Source: Gyromitra esculenta (Eukaryota; Ascomycota; Pezizomycetes; Pezizales; Discinaceae). Taken from it: a DNA stretch of 64,000 nucleotides. How positions within the stretch are numbered: the stretch's first letter is position 1; every line of letters begins with the position of its first letter. Shown one piece after another: positions 36,159 to 50,719 of the stretch. The stretch spans positions 2,377,149 to 2,441,148 of the forward strand of contig JBCAML010000004.1 of assembly GCA_038503075.1 (NCBI GenBank), written 5' to 3'. The position numbers and the translations under genes were made by a program. The notes beneath the pieces were generated by a model that had not been told where the DNA came from, did not search any database, and was given only the letters and a program-made list of their open reading frames with translations.

Positions 36159-36821
36159 TCAACTGCAGCTCGAATTCTTCCGAACCTCCACCTCCTCAAA
36201 CACAACATCGATTCCATCCCCCGCCCTATCCCCCTCCTCCGGCGTCGGCTTCGCTGCATACGCCCCAACCAACACCTTCGGATCCTCTTCCAGCAACCCA
36301 TCCTCAAACACCCACGTGATTTCCCTCACTGTGCTCTTCTTCTCCCCTTCTACGATGTTAACCATCAGACTCGGCCCCTCCCGGACCATTTCCAGCGTAA
36401 CATTCTGGCTATTCAGTCCCATTCCCTCGGGGCCTCCAGCGAGGGTCCAGTCCGCCCAAGAGCCGATGTTCGCCACAACAATAGAGACCCGCGGGACGTT
36501 GTCGACGAATTCGATTCCGGCCTTGATCCAGCGGGGTGGGTGGTCGTCGGTGGAGTTTTGGGCAGCGGGGAAGATGAAGGAGATGCCGCCTTGGTCGTAG
36601 AGGGTTTTCCAGTTTGCGTGGAAGGTAACGCTGGCGCTGTGGAATTCGGAGAGAGCCAGAGGCGCGCTGAAGGAGGGGAAGGAGTGGGCCTTTGGGAGGC
36701 CAGGTTTGCGCCAGAGGTCAGTGTGGGGGGGCGCGGTTATGGTTAGGGGGACCTTGGGGGCGGGTGTGGTGAGGAAGGGACCAGTGAAGGCGAATAGGGA
36801 GAGGGGGATTTTGGTATGCAT
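36159..36821 (-). CDS. DUF1349 domain protein, copy 2
   Basis: Intronless, 220 residues, starting at the first suitable ATG (MHTKIPLSLFAFTGPFL). It shows the same ordered motifs as copy 1: DLWRKPG, then YDQGGISFIFP, then PRWIKAGIEFVD, then REITWVFEDG and VLVGAYAAKP. The N-terminus differs and is mildly hydrophobic but lacks a clear cleavage site. The two genes are convergent with about 585 bp between them and have diverged greatly, so the duplication is old. The intron of copy 1 is missing here. Function unknown beyond the fold. Confidence 0.86.
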   Translation of the reverse strand: MHTKIPLSLFAFTGPFLTTPAPKVPLTITAPPHTDLWRKPGLPKAHSFPSFSAPLALSEFHSASVTFHANWKTLYDQGGISFIFPAAQNSTDDHPPRWIKAGIEFVDNVPRVSIVVANIGSWADWTLAGGPEGMGLNSQNVTLEMVREGPSLMVNIVEGEKKSTVREITWVFEDGLLEEDPKVLVGAYAAKPTPEEGDRAGDGIDVVFEEVEVRKNSSCS

Positions 36822-38339
36822 TTTTTGTCTTTTTTGCAATGGAGGTGATAGTCCAGAGTGATCAAAAGCGAGACGTGTGGAACTGTCGTAGAGACGTTGG
36901 GTTGATCTGACTGGCCTTTATATACACCTGCTCAAGAACCGCATTCCGAGAACACGAAGGGCGAGAGTGCTTTAGTGAGCCAGTGTGGCAGGCGTACCCT
37001 CGGAACATTTCCCACATACCCCGCAGCGCGCAGCACGCAGCACGCACGTGGATCTCATCCCTGGAGCAGATGCTCGACTCGCCCTCCACCGATGCTTCCA
37101 AGAGCGCCCAGACCATCCAGGCACCACTATAAATAGCAACGGCCAAGAGAACTCCAAGACGCGCAGCGGAAGGCCGGTGGCGAGATGCCGTGCTCTCTCC
37201 GGCACTGAAGCTCGCCCATCCACGATCGAGGGATTGTTTTGCTGCACGGGGAAGCGCCCCGGTGGTGGAGCGAGGGGTTGGCGGGGTGCTGTCGTCGCGT
37301 TAAGCTTGACGTGCGGCTCAATTAAGGTTTCCCCATCGACAGGGGCACACGGCATTTGCCGCATCAGTTCTGATGGCCAGCACGACGGAGTGTTCGAGTC
37401 CCGCCCTTGGCCTATGCGGTGCGTGAGGGGGCATTCGATACACCACACCTCGGCCTGTGCAGTAATCTACAGCTAAATCTATGCACATGCTGAACTTCAC
37501 ACGAAACAGAGTATGGATAAACTCGCAGCTCCCTTCCGATCAAACGACGAAGAGTTCCCGGCAAAATAACCTCGCAAAGTGACGTAGAGAGCAGATATAG
37601 AATCCCATTGGTGACATGGTAGCAGATGCACCTCCTGGGAAACATTCTCCACAGCGTAGTGCACGTGGGGGAGGGGGGGGGAGATACACGACAAGCAGGT
37701 AGCTACACCTTAAGCCTGCTCGGAACCTCCTTGGTCGTTTTATTTAATCCCCTTACGTTGGTGCTAAGCTAGAAAAGTCATCTCTCGCCCATAATTACTC
37801 GCTGATATTCGCTGCTTCTCCTAAAAGTTTGAAAATTCCAACTCATGAATTATCACTCGCGTGCTATAAACGCAAAAAATTACTGCCAAAGACTGGGAAT
37901 AAGATACGTAGCATGCACAAAATAGATATGGTTTCGTTCCTCCTCTCTCGAATGATTCAAAGGCATAAATTACGCATACAAGCCATCTTCCGTATCAATT
38001 CCACACCTCTTCCAGGGCTGTAGCTCTCCGGACTTGAAAGTGTAGTCACGCTGAACTATATCACAACTTTACAAGAGGCGCTTATTTCTGTAGTTAACCA
38101 TTGTTCCTGGTTAGTCGCTCGCTCTCAATCACTTGAACCAGAGTCGTAATAAAACTCAGGTTTCCTCAACACCACTATTTTGTTAAATTTTACATGTCCG
38201 GGAAAAAAAACCCCTGCTTTAAAGTATTCTGCCTCAGTAGTCTATCCACCCTATTCATTAACGATAGGTTGAAGCCCGTCCTAATTATTCACTAAACTGA
38301 GATTTCACCAATAATTGGATTCCTCCCTTCCGTGAGTAT
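36822..38339. other. Intergenic, no gene seen
   Basis: Contains one reverse-strand copy of the CGAGTGATAAT motif (37849-37859) and a G-tract near 37671. Open frames overlap on both strands in the G+C-rich part (36970-37480) without recognisable content. Confidence 0.5.
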
Positions 38340-39687
38340 TTAAGCATGCCCAGCGCGGTGCCGGGGGTTCTCTGGTGGGACTTCAGGCGGATCTAGCTTA
38401 TGGTCCCCGACGCTCGCGATACCGCCTAAATACCCGCCTTCATCAGTACTCCTAGGCTCTGGTTCTTCGGGTATAACATCAAGGGGCCCATATAGTAGTC
38501 TGGCTGTAGACTCCGGAACATAGTGTTTTTCTGCCAGGTTAGGTTTATCATCGCTTCCAAAACTATTGCTCCCGTGCTCGTTCTCTTTCTGGCCTTTTGA
38601 TCCATCAGTTGCCGCAGTGGTCTCTGAATAGGGGCTACGTTCGAGAGCATAAGGGCCCCCATCATCAAGAACGGGAGCCATGATCAATGGTGTCCCTTCC
38701 GCGAAACCTGCGTTCAGAAACTTCTCAACGAGTTCAAAAAGGGATATATCCAGATCAATCTAACACCGACCCATTAGCAGCCCTTCACCCATCAGCCACA
38801 ATGAAAGAAAGAGAGATATAATAACATACTATCTCTTCATTCCACTCTGTCTTGACCCGTGTCCACCTTCCAGGGGCTAGCCCAATATCAACCATAAGCC
38901 CATCGTATTCCACTACGAGCGACATCTTCGATTCACTCCAGATAGTCTCCATATCAACAAAGAGCCAATCACTCCTGTATATCCCTTCACTGATATTATT
39001 AGAAACAGACAACATGGGTTTTTCGGCCAACACTCCATCAGCAATGTAGCCTAGGTCTACATCCGGTGGCGGCGGAAGGAAGTAGTGGTAGATTTTTGCG
39101 CCTTTCAGGTATCCACGAAGGCGCGTTATGCAGAGGAGTACAGGCACAGCGATGATAAAATCAAGTGCCTCGGAGGTTTTAGCGAGGGTTAGTTCGGGGG
39201 GAGCGAGCATGATAGCTGGCGGAGAAGACGGTTTCGGAGCGGAATGGTTCGCTGAACCAGGAGATAAATTACCAGAGGCGATAGTAGCAGCATCCCCCAC
39301 CGCAGCAGTAGCAGCAGTAGGCGGGCTAGGCAGAGGAGTATCTAAATCAGTCGGGAGAGTGCCTATATGATCAAGAGCTGTAGTAAGTTGGATTAATTCT
39401 CCTGTACCAGTAGCAGATCCAAGGGGAGACAGAAGAGGGATCGCCAAAGCAGGAGGAACCATTGCAGGAGCAATCATTTCTGCTGCTGCACCAAGAGATT
39501 CTAGCAAAGGAGAGGCAGTATCCACATTAGCAGCTGTCTCAGAGACTTCTCCACAGTTAAAGATCGTATCGTATCGCCTGCGCTCATGTTGGGGGATTAA
39601 TTCTCTGTTCTCCAAGTAGTCGAGTTTGCTATCGAAACTCCATGAACGAACACGCCTGCCGGAGATGAGTCGAGAACATTCTCTCAT
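38340..39687 (-). CDS. HYH-PPP family protein 2 (425 aa), unrecognised family
   Basis: Exons 39687-38830 and 38759-38340 with a 70-nt phase-0 intron (GTATGT, GTGTTAG). The N-terminal half is low-complexity, rich in Ala, Pro, Ser and Thr. The conserved core (about residues 180-330) has VPVLLCITRLRGYLKGAK, then YHYFLPPPPDVDLGYIADG, and later LAPGRWTRVKTEWNEE at the intron. Exon 2 opens with IDLDISLFELVEKFLNAG and GTPLIMAP, which align with the second exon of the gene at 40378-40943 (MTLRDLVASFL and GEPLILTP). It then has an acidic/polar tail of about 100 residues. The shared intron position and motifs argue for one gene family. No function, membrane segment or signal peptide seen. Confidence 0.72.
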
Positions 39688-40377
39688 TGTGTTTCTATCC
39701 CTTTGATAGGATGATGAGAGATAAAGAAGACGATAATAGGGATGGGGAGTAAAAAACGTCTGCTAGAATTGGGGGCATCTGCAGGGGAGACTATCCCTCA
39801 GCACTAAGGTCACACGGATAAGATATTTCCCAGATTCCCTCGGCATTGACCAGCCCAAGAATCAGGAACCACACATACATGTAATATCTTCTGTATCGTA
39901 GTATACCAGAATCCGAGGTGTGCAGAGTGGAGATCCTATTTACTGATATCGATAGATAGCGCAATTTTCGATACAGGTCATTCGACCGCCATAGCTCCTG
40001 ATTTTTACTACACTTTGGATGTCGGAAGCACCCTCTGGTATGAGTTGTGTCAGCCCCAACCCTGTTCCACCTACAATGGCTCCTAAGTAGTGCATTTTGC
40101 TTTGGAAAAGGGACGCCTTGTTTGGAAATAGTTTGTTCGTTTTGCAAACCCCAGATCCTAGCATAAGAGCGCACATATATCCAACAAGAAAGCCCACGAA
40201 ACCTAGATGTGACGATAGCCCCTTTTTCGTTACCTCTACCTACCAATAACACAAATCTATCCACCAGGTATTTTTCTATCGCTCCCCTAAACTCTATCCT
40301 AGAACAAAATCTACTGAGCTACAAGCTATCTATCATATCTACCACACAAGAGCCTTCTAAAGGACATAGCACCCATC
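39688..40377. other. Intergenic between two HYH-PPP genes
   Basis: On the minus strand an open frame of about 85 codons (FLVGYMCALMLGSG, then GAIVGGTGLGLTQ) follows a plausible CATCTAG acceptor. I could not find a start exon, so it is not called as a gene. Confidence 0.4.
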
Positions 40378-40943
40378 CTATTCATAAGCCACATAATGCC
40401 ACTCCTTCCTCTTCATAATCGGTGTCAGAATCAGTGGCTCCCCAGCTTTCGGCTTCGTAGCCAAGAAACTCGCAACCAGATCCCTCAACGTCATATCACC
40501 ACGAACCTACCCATCCCATCAACAACCCAAACCAACCAAAGAAGGAAAGAAGGAAGACTCACCACACTCCCATCAAAATCGCTCTGAAGACTAACCCACT
40601 CCTTGGTCAACACCATACTCTCCTCATACAGCCCCGCCAGCGTCTCCATTCCCGCCCAAAACAACGCATCCATATTCTCGTCCATACAATCCACATGATG
40701 CAGCAGCGGGGTTTTCGCAACTCTGACGATACCCCTCTGAGTGCGTCTATCCAGGAGCCCTTTATCAAACCACTCTGCGTCGACTTTATCCGGTGGTGGG
40801 AGGACATGGTGGTAGTGTACAGCGCCTTTCCAGAACCCGTTGAGACAGGTGACACGAAGGAGGACTGCCACGGGTTGGGTATTGTCTTTCTGTGGAGGGT
40901 AGGGCGCGTCCGCGTTAGGCGTATCGTGGTTCGAGGGTGCCAT
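40378..40943 (-). CDS. HYH-PPP family protein 3 (169 aa), unrecognised family
   Basis: Exons 40943-40563 and 40506-40378, phase-0 intron of 56 nt (GTGAGT, GGGTAG). It starts MAPSNHDTPNADAPYPP and is nearly all conserved domain: VAVLLRVTCLNGFWKGAVHY, HHVLPPPDKVD, TKEWVSLQSDFDGSV, then from exon 2 MTLRDLVASFL, GEPLILTPIMKRKEW and the end HYVAYE. This compact copy therefore shows the minimal domain, without the long variable N-terminus of the other two. It has the same strand and order as the 38340-39687 gene, about 0.7 kb apart, so a tandem duplication. Function unknown. Confidence 0.75.
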
Positions 40944-42476
40944 TTTCAGCTTTTTGGACTGGTGGAATAGGTATTAGATTGTTATTATTTTAAAAAAAAA
41001 CTGGATATGCAAGGGCTGGTGGGGGTTACTTTAACCGTGCTGCAATTAAGATCGCAGGACGCGGAGCTGGATAGATGGGTACCGAGAGACGGTGACGGGG
41101 GGGAGCAATTGTGGGGAGCGGATGGGGCTAGGTCGTCGACTTCGGGGTGCGTTTGACATAGCCCTTCCGCGTCACACATCATCACTCGTTTAGCGTGGGA
41201 TGGCATTGTGGGGGCTGGCAGCGGTTGTCGACTGATTGGAAATATAGCTGAGGAAAGATCACAGCAGCCAACGGAGAGCTGGGAAGTCCAGACAAAGGTT
41301 CATGGCAGGTGGAAGCCAGGTAGCTTCCCGGATAGATAAAGAGATAAAGGAGAGAGACGGACGGTGCTAGACCAACATGGTCTGGAGAGGTCACGAAAGT
41401 CACACAATAGAATCGGGGCGTGTGAAGCTGACTAGGCTCGGTCCCCGGGGCATCGCATCCGCAGGCAACCCGAAATACATCTTATCTTAAGCTTAAAAAA
41501 TTAGAATAAAACTAAAAGCTTCTAAAAAAAACTCAACGCCATCAAAGAGCCTACGACACCAAACTAAAGCTACGAACCCCCCCAACCGCGACGTGGTTGT
41601 GGACCTTGAAAATAAAATGCAACAATGACGGAATTCCAAAAATAAAAAGCTCAAATCGCCTCGTATTTCCCATCTCTACTGTGACAAAAATCGACAGACG
41701 AAAAAAAAAAGGAAGGGGAAGACAAGAAAGGATCAAGAAAAAAACAACTATATCATAAGTAGCATCAAATCATACGAAATCCTCATTCCTCTCCTGTCTT
41801 GTCTTGTCTTGTCTTCCCCCGCCTCAGCCCATCCCCAATTTACCATCCTACATCCATGCTTGCTTGGACCGTCTCTCAATCAAGATTGAAAAGAGAACTT
41901 CAGTTTCCAAAACGCAGAAGGCCATCCGATCATGAGAAACGTGAAGCTCGGGACACAGAAACTCAAGAGAAATAATGAAACCCGTCTCAAGTAACGTAAA
42001 AGTATCATTTGTGGAAAAAAAAAAAGAAATACAGACCGTCCCAGCACTGTAAACAATAAAAACACCCACCCACGCAGATATGAAGACATGAAACAAATAG
42101 GTAAATTGATGATGACGGGGGAAAGACATCATCCAAGTTTAAAAAAACCCCTCATCCAGATCACCCAGATACGCCAAGATTTATCCTAGTCAAATGACGA
42201 GATGCACAGCAGTCGGTCTATGCTAATACAACGTCAAGAAGAAGATACTGCTCTAGGTGGATGTGGGAGATGAGAGCAGCGATCGAGTGAAGATGATAAG
42301 GGGTGGATATTGACGTGAAGGTGTTAAAAGTAGGATGTGGAAGTTTTTCGATGATTTTTTAGATTAACATTGAGAAATTCGACGAACAGATGCTTTGCAT
42401 CATATGCTATTTAGTTTAGTACGTAAGTGGCGGATCATCAAAATTAAGATCAAAAGCATAATGATAGGCTTACCGT
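40944..42476. other. Intergenic; 3' flank of cdc42
   Basis: No gene. A GTCTT pentanucleotide run occurs near 41796-41815, with A- and C-rich tracts. The part next to 42477 will hold the cdc42 3' untranslated region. Confidence 0.5.
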
Positions 42477-44158
<1,682 letters not shown>

Positions 44159-45780
44159 TCTGCGTCCTTTCCCTAACCTTTTGAGCTTCTTATTCTTCTG
44201 ATAACGCTGCTGAAGGCGCAAATACGATTCTGTCGAAAGCCGGCGGATCTGTGACTTATCTGGAATGTGTAAGTAATACGGATCAGGGTCCTGGCTTCGT
44301 ATGCACGAAGGGAGACGGCTTAGAGAAGGCATGGTGTAGGGGCTTGTAGAGTTATGACGATAGGAATGAAAAAAGATCAACTAGCAAGCAGCCGTACGGA
44401 TGGGGGGGGGATGAGGGGGTAAAGGGAAGAGACATTGATAAACTCAAACAGCAGATAAGAGTGGTGGCAGCTACGATACAAGTTGAGCCAGGTGTGTTTG
44501 CGTGCTCGTGCTCTTGTGCCCGTACGAACGCACGTAGATATATATATAGAGAGCAAAGGAGAAGGGCAGGTTGCGGGCAAGAGGGATTAAGCAAGGAGAA
44601 GCGTGGAAGGTGGGAGGTAGAGCGAGAACAAGCGATTCAACACGCGATATCGAAGTGGGTAGCAGAGCGTGGATCAAGCGTGGAACGTGGCAGAGCGGGC
44701 AGAGAGAATGGGGGAGCTATGCTTAGGGGAGGAGGAGGTTGGTCTACTCACACAGTAAACTTGGAGCTAGCAGCACGGGATAACCTTACTATGATGTGTA
44801 GATTTCACGTGAAGCGGGCGGATGGGCGGGAATGAAGCGAGGTCGGAGGAAACGCGAGAGAATGGATGCTGCCTTTTAACGGTGCTGTGGGTGAGAGGAA
44901 GGGCAGGTTGCCGGGAAAAGGGGTTTTGTGGAGAGCAGAGCGGGAGGGGGGTGGGAGATTGCTCGAAATGCGTGCGGCTTTTTATCACCCGTCTGATGGA
45001 AGGGTTATCTGGTCGAGTGTGGTTGTGGTCGACAACAGAGATGGGAGCGCAAAGACACGGCGATGAGGTTGAGCTGTTGGCTGCTGGGCTGTGGGCTGTG
45101 GGCTGGGTTGGGGGCAGGTTGGGTTGCTGCCTGTGGCTGTTGCTGTTGCTGCTGTTGTTGCTGGAGATGGGAGGAAAGGAGAGAGGACGGAGGAGAGGTG
45201 AGGTCGAGGTGGTGAAGTGCGCTTGGACTCTGGCGTTGCTTCTTCTTGCTTGCTTGCCTGTCTACTGCTTGCTGCTGCTGCTGCTGCTCGCTCGCTCGCT
45301 CGTCCACCTACCTACCCTACCTGCTCTACCTGTTGCTGTGCTGCTACCGAGGTGCCGTTGGGGGGCTGATTGGAGGGAAATTGCGGTGAGAACGAAATGT
45401 GTCAACGATGAATAAAGAGATGCGCTCAGTTATGCCCCACGAGAACAATCCTCAACACCGGTTTTGCTCGTGATGGTCCAGAATAGTATTTTTATATATC
45501 ACCCATTCACTTTTATATTTGTCTCTGCCACACCCACCGTTTCGACACCTGTTTTCCCACCACCGTTTCAAGTGGCTGGCTGGCTGGCTGGCTGTTCACG
45601 ACGGTTTTTTTTGCTTCTTCGACTTGCTCAAAACGACCGTTGTCGAGCACTGCCAATTGCCAGATTTGTCATCCCATCGCCCGAACAGCGTTAGTCTCGC
45701 TCTCGCTCCAACACATTTCTTTCAGAACCGGCAGCTGGACGAGAGGAGGAGAGGGGAGGAGCTTTAAGTTAGATACATAG
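44159..45780 (-). promoter_or_regulatory. Probable cdc42 leader and promoter, rich in triplet repeats
   Basis: Upstream of cdc42. On the + strand it is rich in CTG and GTTGCT triplets (45126-45162 and 45269-45291), plus CTACC and CTCGCT repeats (45286-45330) and a GGCTGGCT run (45573-45593). The many long open frames on both strands here follow from this low-complexity DNA, so I do not call genes. Upstream introns in the leader are possible but not defined. Confidence 0.45.
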
Positions 45781-48700
45781 CCTGTTCTGTCCGGTGCAGT
45801 ACTCTGCTCCTGGTAGAGTGCTCTGCGTGCACACAGACAGCTCACCGTGATTCAGCCTCTATTTACCGGCAACGTGTATGTGCTCTCTGTACCTGCACCT
45901 GCTGGCTTCTATCACAGCGCCTGGAATGTAGATATCTTGGTACAGCAAATACTCAGCACTGGTGAATTGCACTGCAATTGAACTCTAACAATTGATCTAC
46001 CAGCACCCACCACCCCCAAACTGCACCTTTCCGATACACTACATGCGGTTATCCGCGCCAAAGTGAAGAATCTCCGGACAGGGAGCGCTACCCAATTGTC
46101 GCAGCACCGTGTGATCGCCCCCAGGGTGCCTCACGTTCTCGATACCATTCTCGTGTGCACGCCATATATATCTTCTGCGGAGCTGCTCCCCCTTTGACAT
46201 TTTTCCTTAAAAAGCCCTTTACGCGCTCAATCAAACATCCACAGGATACGCGACAACGGTTTCATGCTCTGCTCAGACCAGAGCCCACGCGTGTTTTCAG
46301 GGTCCAATGACGCAACAAAGACATATGAACAAAAATAAAAAACTGAGGCTCTGTCACCTCGCTCGCTCTCTTGGGCGTGAGCTGGGCGTTGGGCGTTGGC
46401 GTCGCTACCAAGCGATCACTGCGACAGAAAAGGAATCTGGGGTATGTGTTATTTGTAACCCTCGCGATGAGCCTGTGTGTTTAATTGGTCTCTAGCGCAT
46501 CGGGCTCGGCGGTGTTCCTTCCCTGTCCCGCCCAATCCCCTCGACTGGTTCCACCCCAAGCTTGTTCTTGTTTCTGCCCTTCGGATCGCAGGCGCTAACC
46601 GCACCAGTAATCTTCGCGGTCCTCTTCGCCTCGGAAAACACGAACTATGATTCGTTACGTGTGCGTAGTTGGCTGCCCGTTTCGAAACGTCTGGACTGGG
46701 CTGCAGGATGCAGCTCTCCGCGGATACGTAGGGCTAGGGCTACTTCGGTCTGTGTGCCGAATGCTCGCGCAATCTCATCTGCTCAACGCTTCAGACTAGG
46801 AATCTCACCTTTCTATCTCGCAGCTGCTGCTACAGTGCTACTGGAGATGCGAAATATAAGGATTATATACACGATACCCCTGTCTTGTCGAACCTGTGCA
46901 TTCGCTCCTTTCGGTCGCCGCGGCGGCGGCCCTACGACTTCTTGTGTGACGAAACACAGCGCCCATGATACGTCCACGATATGATCCACTCTGACAGCCA
47001 CGGACACGAGACAGTCGAAAACTAAACCAAGCACACGAATTGCTGCCTAGTTCCCCAAGCACGGTGAGACGGTGGAGGGATTCGGTAATGGCATGTCAAT
47101 CCTGAATTCTGATTGCTAGCGTTTATTACAAAATAACATTGTGATCGGCGTTTGGGTGTTACGATCACCATTTCCGGCCAAGCATGGTTCAACCCGGAAA
47201 TTTCAACCACCACCATCCTTCTGTATCTAAAACCCAGGAATGCGTATCGTGCAAGATGCCTTCAATTCGACACCGGGTAGATTCCAAGATTCGCAACCTA
47301 TACTTCGCACGAGATAGTACCATAAACTAGGCGGTTGTGATTAGATATACTCTTTTTAACCCATGTTCGTCATCCGACCGGCTCCAGTGAGTAGCCGTCG
47401 CGCCGGTTATACTGCAGGGGAAGTGGCGAGATCGATGTTCTCTATTATGTTTTTCCTCGATTGGGGCTTGTCCGGTTATATATGTTCTATATAACAGCTG
47501 AGGGTCTGCTCGCCGCAAACCCGGCTTAATGATCTTTAAAATTGGTCCAGTCTATTTCGAACCCTACCACCAAATTCTAGTCAAAACATATACTACACAG
47601 AACAGCTCACCTGGTTAAACAATCCCCAACATGTAGAAACCCGGAGATCACAGAGCATCACTCGCCTAGCTATAGTTACACGAGACTATCTGAGAAGGAG
47701 CTTTTAGGCATCCCTTGTTACACCGTGAATCACTCAATGTAACCATTAACATAAACATCAATACCCATCGTGACTAGCTGATGGGGGAGCGCCGTCCGGC
47801 CGGAAAAACGGTTCGCAACGGGTATTTCCGGTTTCAGGTATGCAAGCAATTTCTGAAAGAGGGGATAAGCGCTAGCTGGAGTTGGATTGCTGCTGTTAGC
47901 GGGGAGCCCCGTGGCTCATAGCTACATGTAGTGACTTGTTATTAGGGTTACTTGTGCTTGATTACAATTCGACAATTCCTTCTATTCGGTAGGACGTATG
48001 GGGGAAGGTGCTCTAATAAGTTGGGGATGGCCGAGGGTGAATTTTCAGTGACGTCAAATAATCACCGCAGTAAATATTAAACATGAAATATTTTGGACAA
48101 CATGAATACACGTAGTTCCGTATGTCGGCCTACCAAATTCCGGTGAAGTAATAGTTTCGAGTGAGAGTGTGTGATGAAACATGCACATAGCGAAAAACGT
48201 TCAGAACCCCGAAATTTAACTTAGGATTCTTCCGTTTCTTGTTGGCATTGGCGTGTTTGGAGTGCCTTTCTTGAAACTATTAGTGTTGATGATTGGGTTC
48301 GTCTCTACCCGGAAGATACCCTGTAGTCAATCAATGCAATCAATGCAATAATAGGACTGAATTAGGAAAAGACCCAAGCCCACATTAATAAACGAGCCCT
48401 AGAAGAAAGCCTCCGTATCGCTCATCTGTTACCTCAAATGCCCTGATTGCTATCGCTTCCCATTTTATCTGAGGATCTGCTTCCTCATTATTTCCTGAAG
48501 ACATCCTCACACTCGTCCCAAGGCCAATTGCCAACACCCCTTATATATACAATGTACTAGGGCATTCTGACAATCAATTTCTGGACATACATGTAGCTAT
48601 TCCTTGGCTAGTTTAGTTAGTGCACCCCTTTATCTATTGCGGTCGCAAAGAAAATCGTTATCAAACTCGCATCCTTGTCTAGGCCCGTTTCGTAACAACA

Positions 48701-50719
48701 ACGTCGGCTTAGCGGCGCGCGAGATCTTCGCATATCCGGATTGGGAGGGGGGGAAGATGTCCAAGTTCCTTGGCGGGAGCTACGTATACGTATTTTGTCT
48801 TGTCTTAATGTGATTGATTTGTTTCGATAGAGTACATACCCCCCCCAGTGTGGTATCATACCGCATTGGCATATTGATAAACCGGTTGATATCTCCCCAG
48901 AGACTGTTTGTTTGTCTTTCGTTTACTTGTAAATCCAACCTCAGATCATCGCTGTTACACGGGGTAGGTATTTCAGACAGAAAAGAAAAACCCCAAACTA
49001 AACCAAACGGCCCGGATCTCAGATTTACTAGTGTTTTTTCCGCGGAATTCGCTTAAAAATAGATAGCGTTTGCATATCGTTTGGTCTCCTAGGCTGCTAA
49101 ACGGTTTTTAAAAATAGAAATTGGTCGAAAGCGCTTGTGGGGAGGGGGGATAGCTAGAATGTATACGTACTCGTAGTCTTGAAACGGGATAGAAGGGGCC
49201 GGGGAGAGTAGAGTTGGGATTATCGAATCCGAGCCGTGGAGATTATGTTTACAATTAAAAATAACTGGAAGGCAACATGTTTGCGTGTACAACTAATATT
49301 GGGGGGCTTGTTAGATGGGGAATTGAACCGATGAGATAAGAAAAACGGCATGCAGTGAAAGAGGATTTAAGGCAGTCAAAGGGATGGTTGAGATATAGCA
49401 TCCGGGCCGAGCAAAAAAATTGAACGTATTATCATAATCTGTCGACAGAAAAGGAGTTACAGATGATATTGCTGAGTCTAGATAAACCAGTGAAATAGAA
49501 GTTTCCGTACAGTCTTTTAAGTTTGTACGACTTTTAGTACATGAATCTCAAGCCCAGTTTGAAAAGTAGATGATCAAAGAGTTATTTGATATCGATCGCT
49601 GTAAGATAGTAACTATAGTGTAGCCAAGTCCTTAAACCGCCCTGTCCTGTACCCCGATGCTAAATTTCGCGAGCCAATAAGCATGCAAGCTGCCTCGCTG
49701 GGGCGTACCCGCACTACGCTCATCGAATGGATTCTCATTCCTGGACCTACCCGCATATTCAACTTCGACAGCTAAAGTCTCAGTGGAACTTCTGTCAAAA
49801 TTCGCACAAAGACCTGTGCCTAAGGATAAATAAGGAAGTACCTGAGACTGCATAATGGTCTGCATATCAGCTATCTTGGTGAATTTGGCGGTTTGGTAGC
49901 GCTAAGATATCTAGTAGAGTATAAGTGGCTGGGGTGGGAGCAGCATACACTTCTAGAAAGACGGCAGCGTTAAAAACGAGGAACAACATTTATCTTTGCA
50001 CCCTTAGGTGCAGAAAAAAGTGTACCTAAAGTGCTGGGGGAATTATTGATTCTGCAGTGTTAGAGTCGGAGGGATTAAAGGTCTCAGGAGGCTGTGTAGC
50101 TTGGAACGAGGAACAGAGGCGGTGGTGGTGGTTGTGGGTGTGCAGGTGTATTCGCGTCATTACATGCAAGCACAACAGTACCATGTTGAGATGCACTCTA
50201 TCTACAGGGTTGATTTCACTATGCCTTGATAATATGGTACCCTTTAGCGTGAGTGATTCCAGCTATGATCGATTGAATTGTATAATGGAATTTATACCCA
50301 ATCACAAACACTGGCACGTGCATACCAAAATACTAGCTTTGCCCTTACTGCCTGTCTATTTGCAAGTTTGGCTGTAGCTCTCGATTGCTATAACTTCAAT
50401 GCTCGGGATAAGCTAGAAGAAATTCAAGTTCGTATAGCGAGGGCAGTAGCGCTTCGTTTTAGGTCACAAACGATCACTCGGGGACATTGCAACTTCGTTC
50501 TATTGCGGAGAAGGAGGGGAATGAATTCGTGATAATATACTACTAAGGAGGTAATCAGGAATGCCTAAATGCACTTATGAAAAAGCAAAATAGAGAACCG
50601 TAAAGTGCTCGACTCTCAGACGAAAGCTATGCTATGGTTCTATTTAGCTACCTCTGAGGTTCGACAATCTCACGACAAAGTAGATAACACCCGATCGCTT
50701 AATCAAGGCCTGCTCATTG
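45781..50719. other. Gene-poor intergenic DNA
   Basis: About 4.9 kb without a convincing gene. Open frames are short, and I see no repeated element with clear ends. Confidence 0.45.

Noticed and set aside
36970..37480. Overlapping frames of up to 163 codons on both strands
   Set aside because: G+C-rich stretch that simply lacks stops; no motif, no splice evidence.
39938..40197. Minus-strand frame with hydrophobic GFLVGYMCALMLG and GAIVGGTGLGL
   Set aside because: A possible acceptor precedes it, but no start exon with an ATG could be joined in frame, so evidence is too thin.
44461..45415. Long open frames on both strands, including Leu- and Gln-rich proteins
   Set aside because: They arise from CTG/CAG and GTTGCT triplet runs in the cdc42 upstream region; no conserved motif or splice support.
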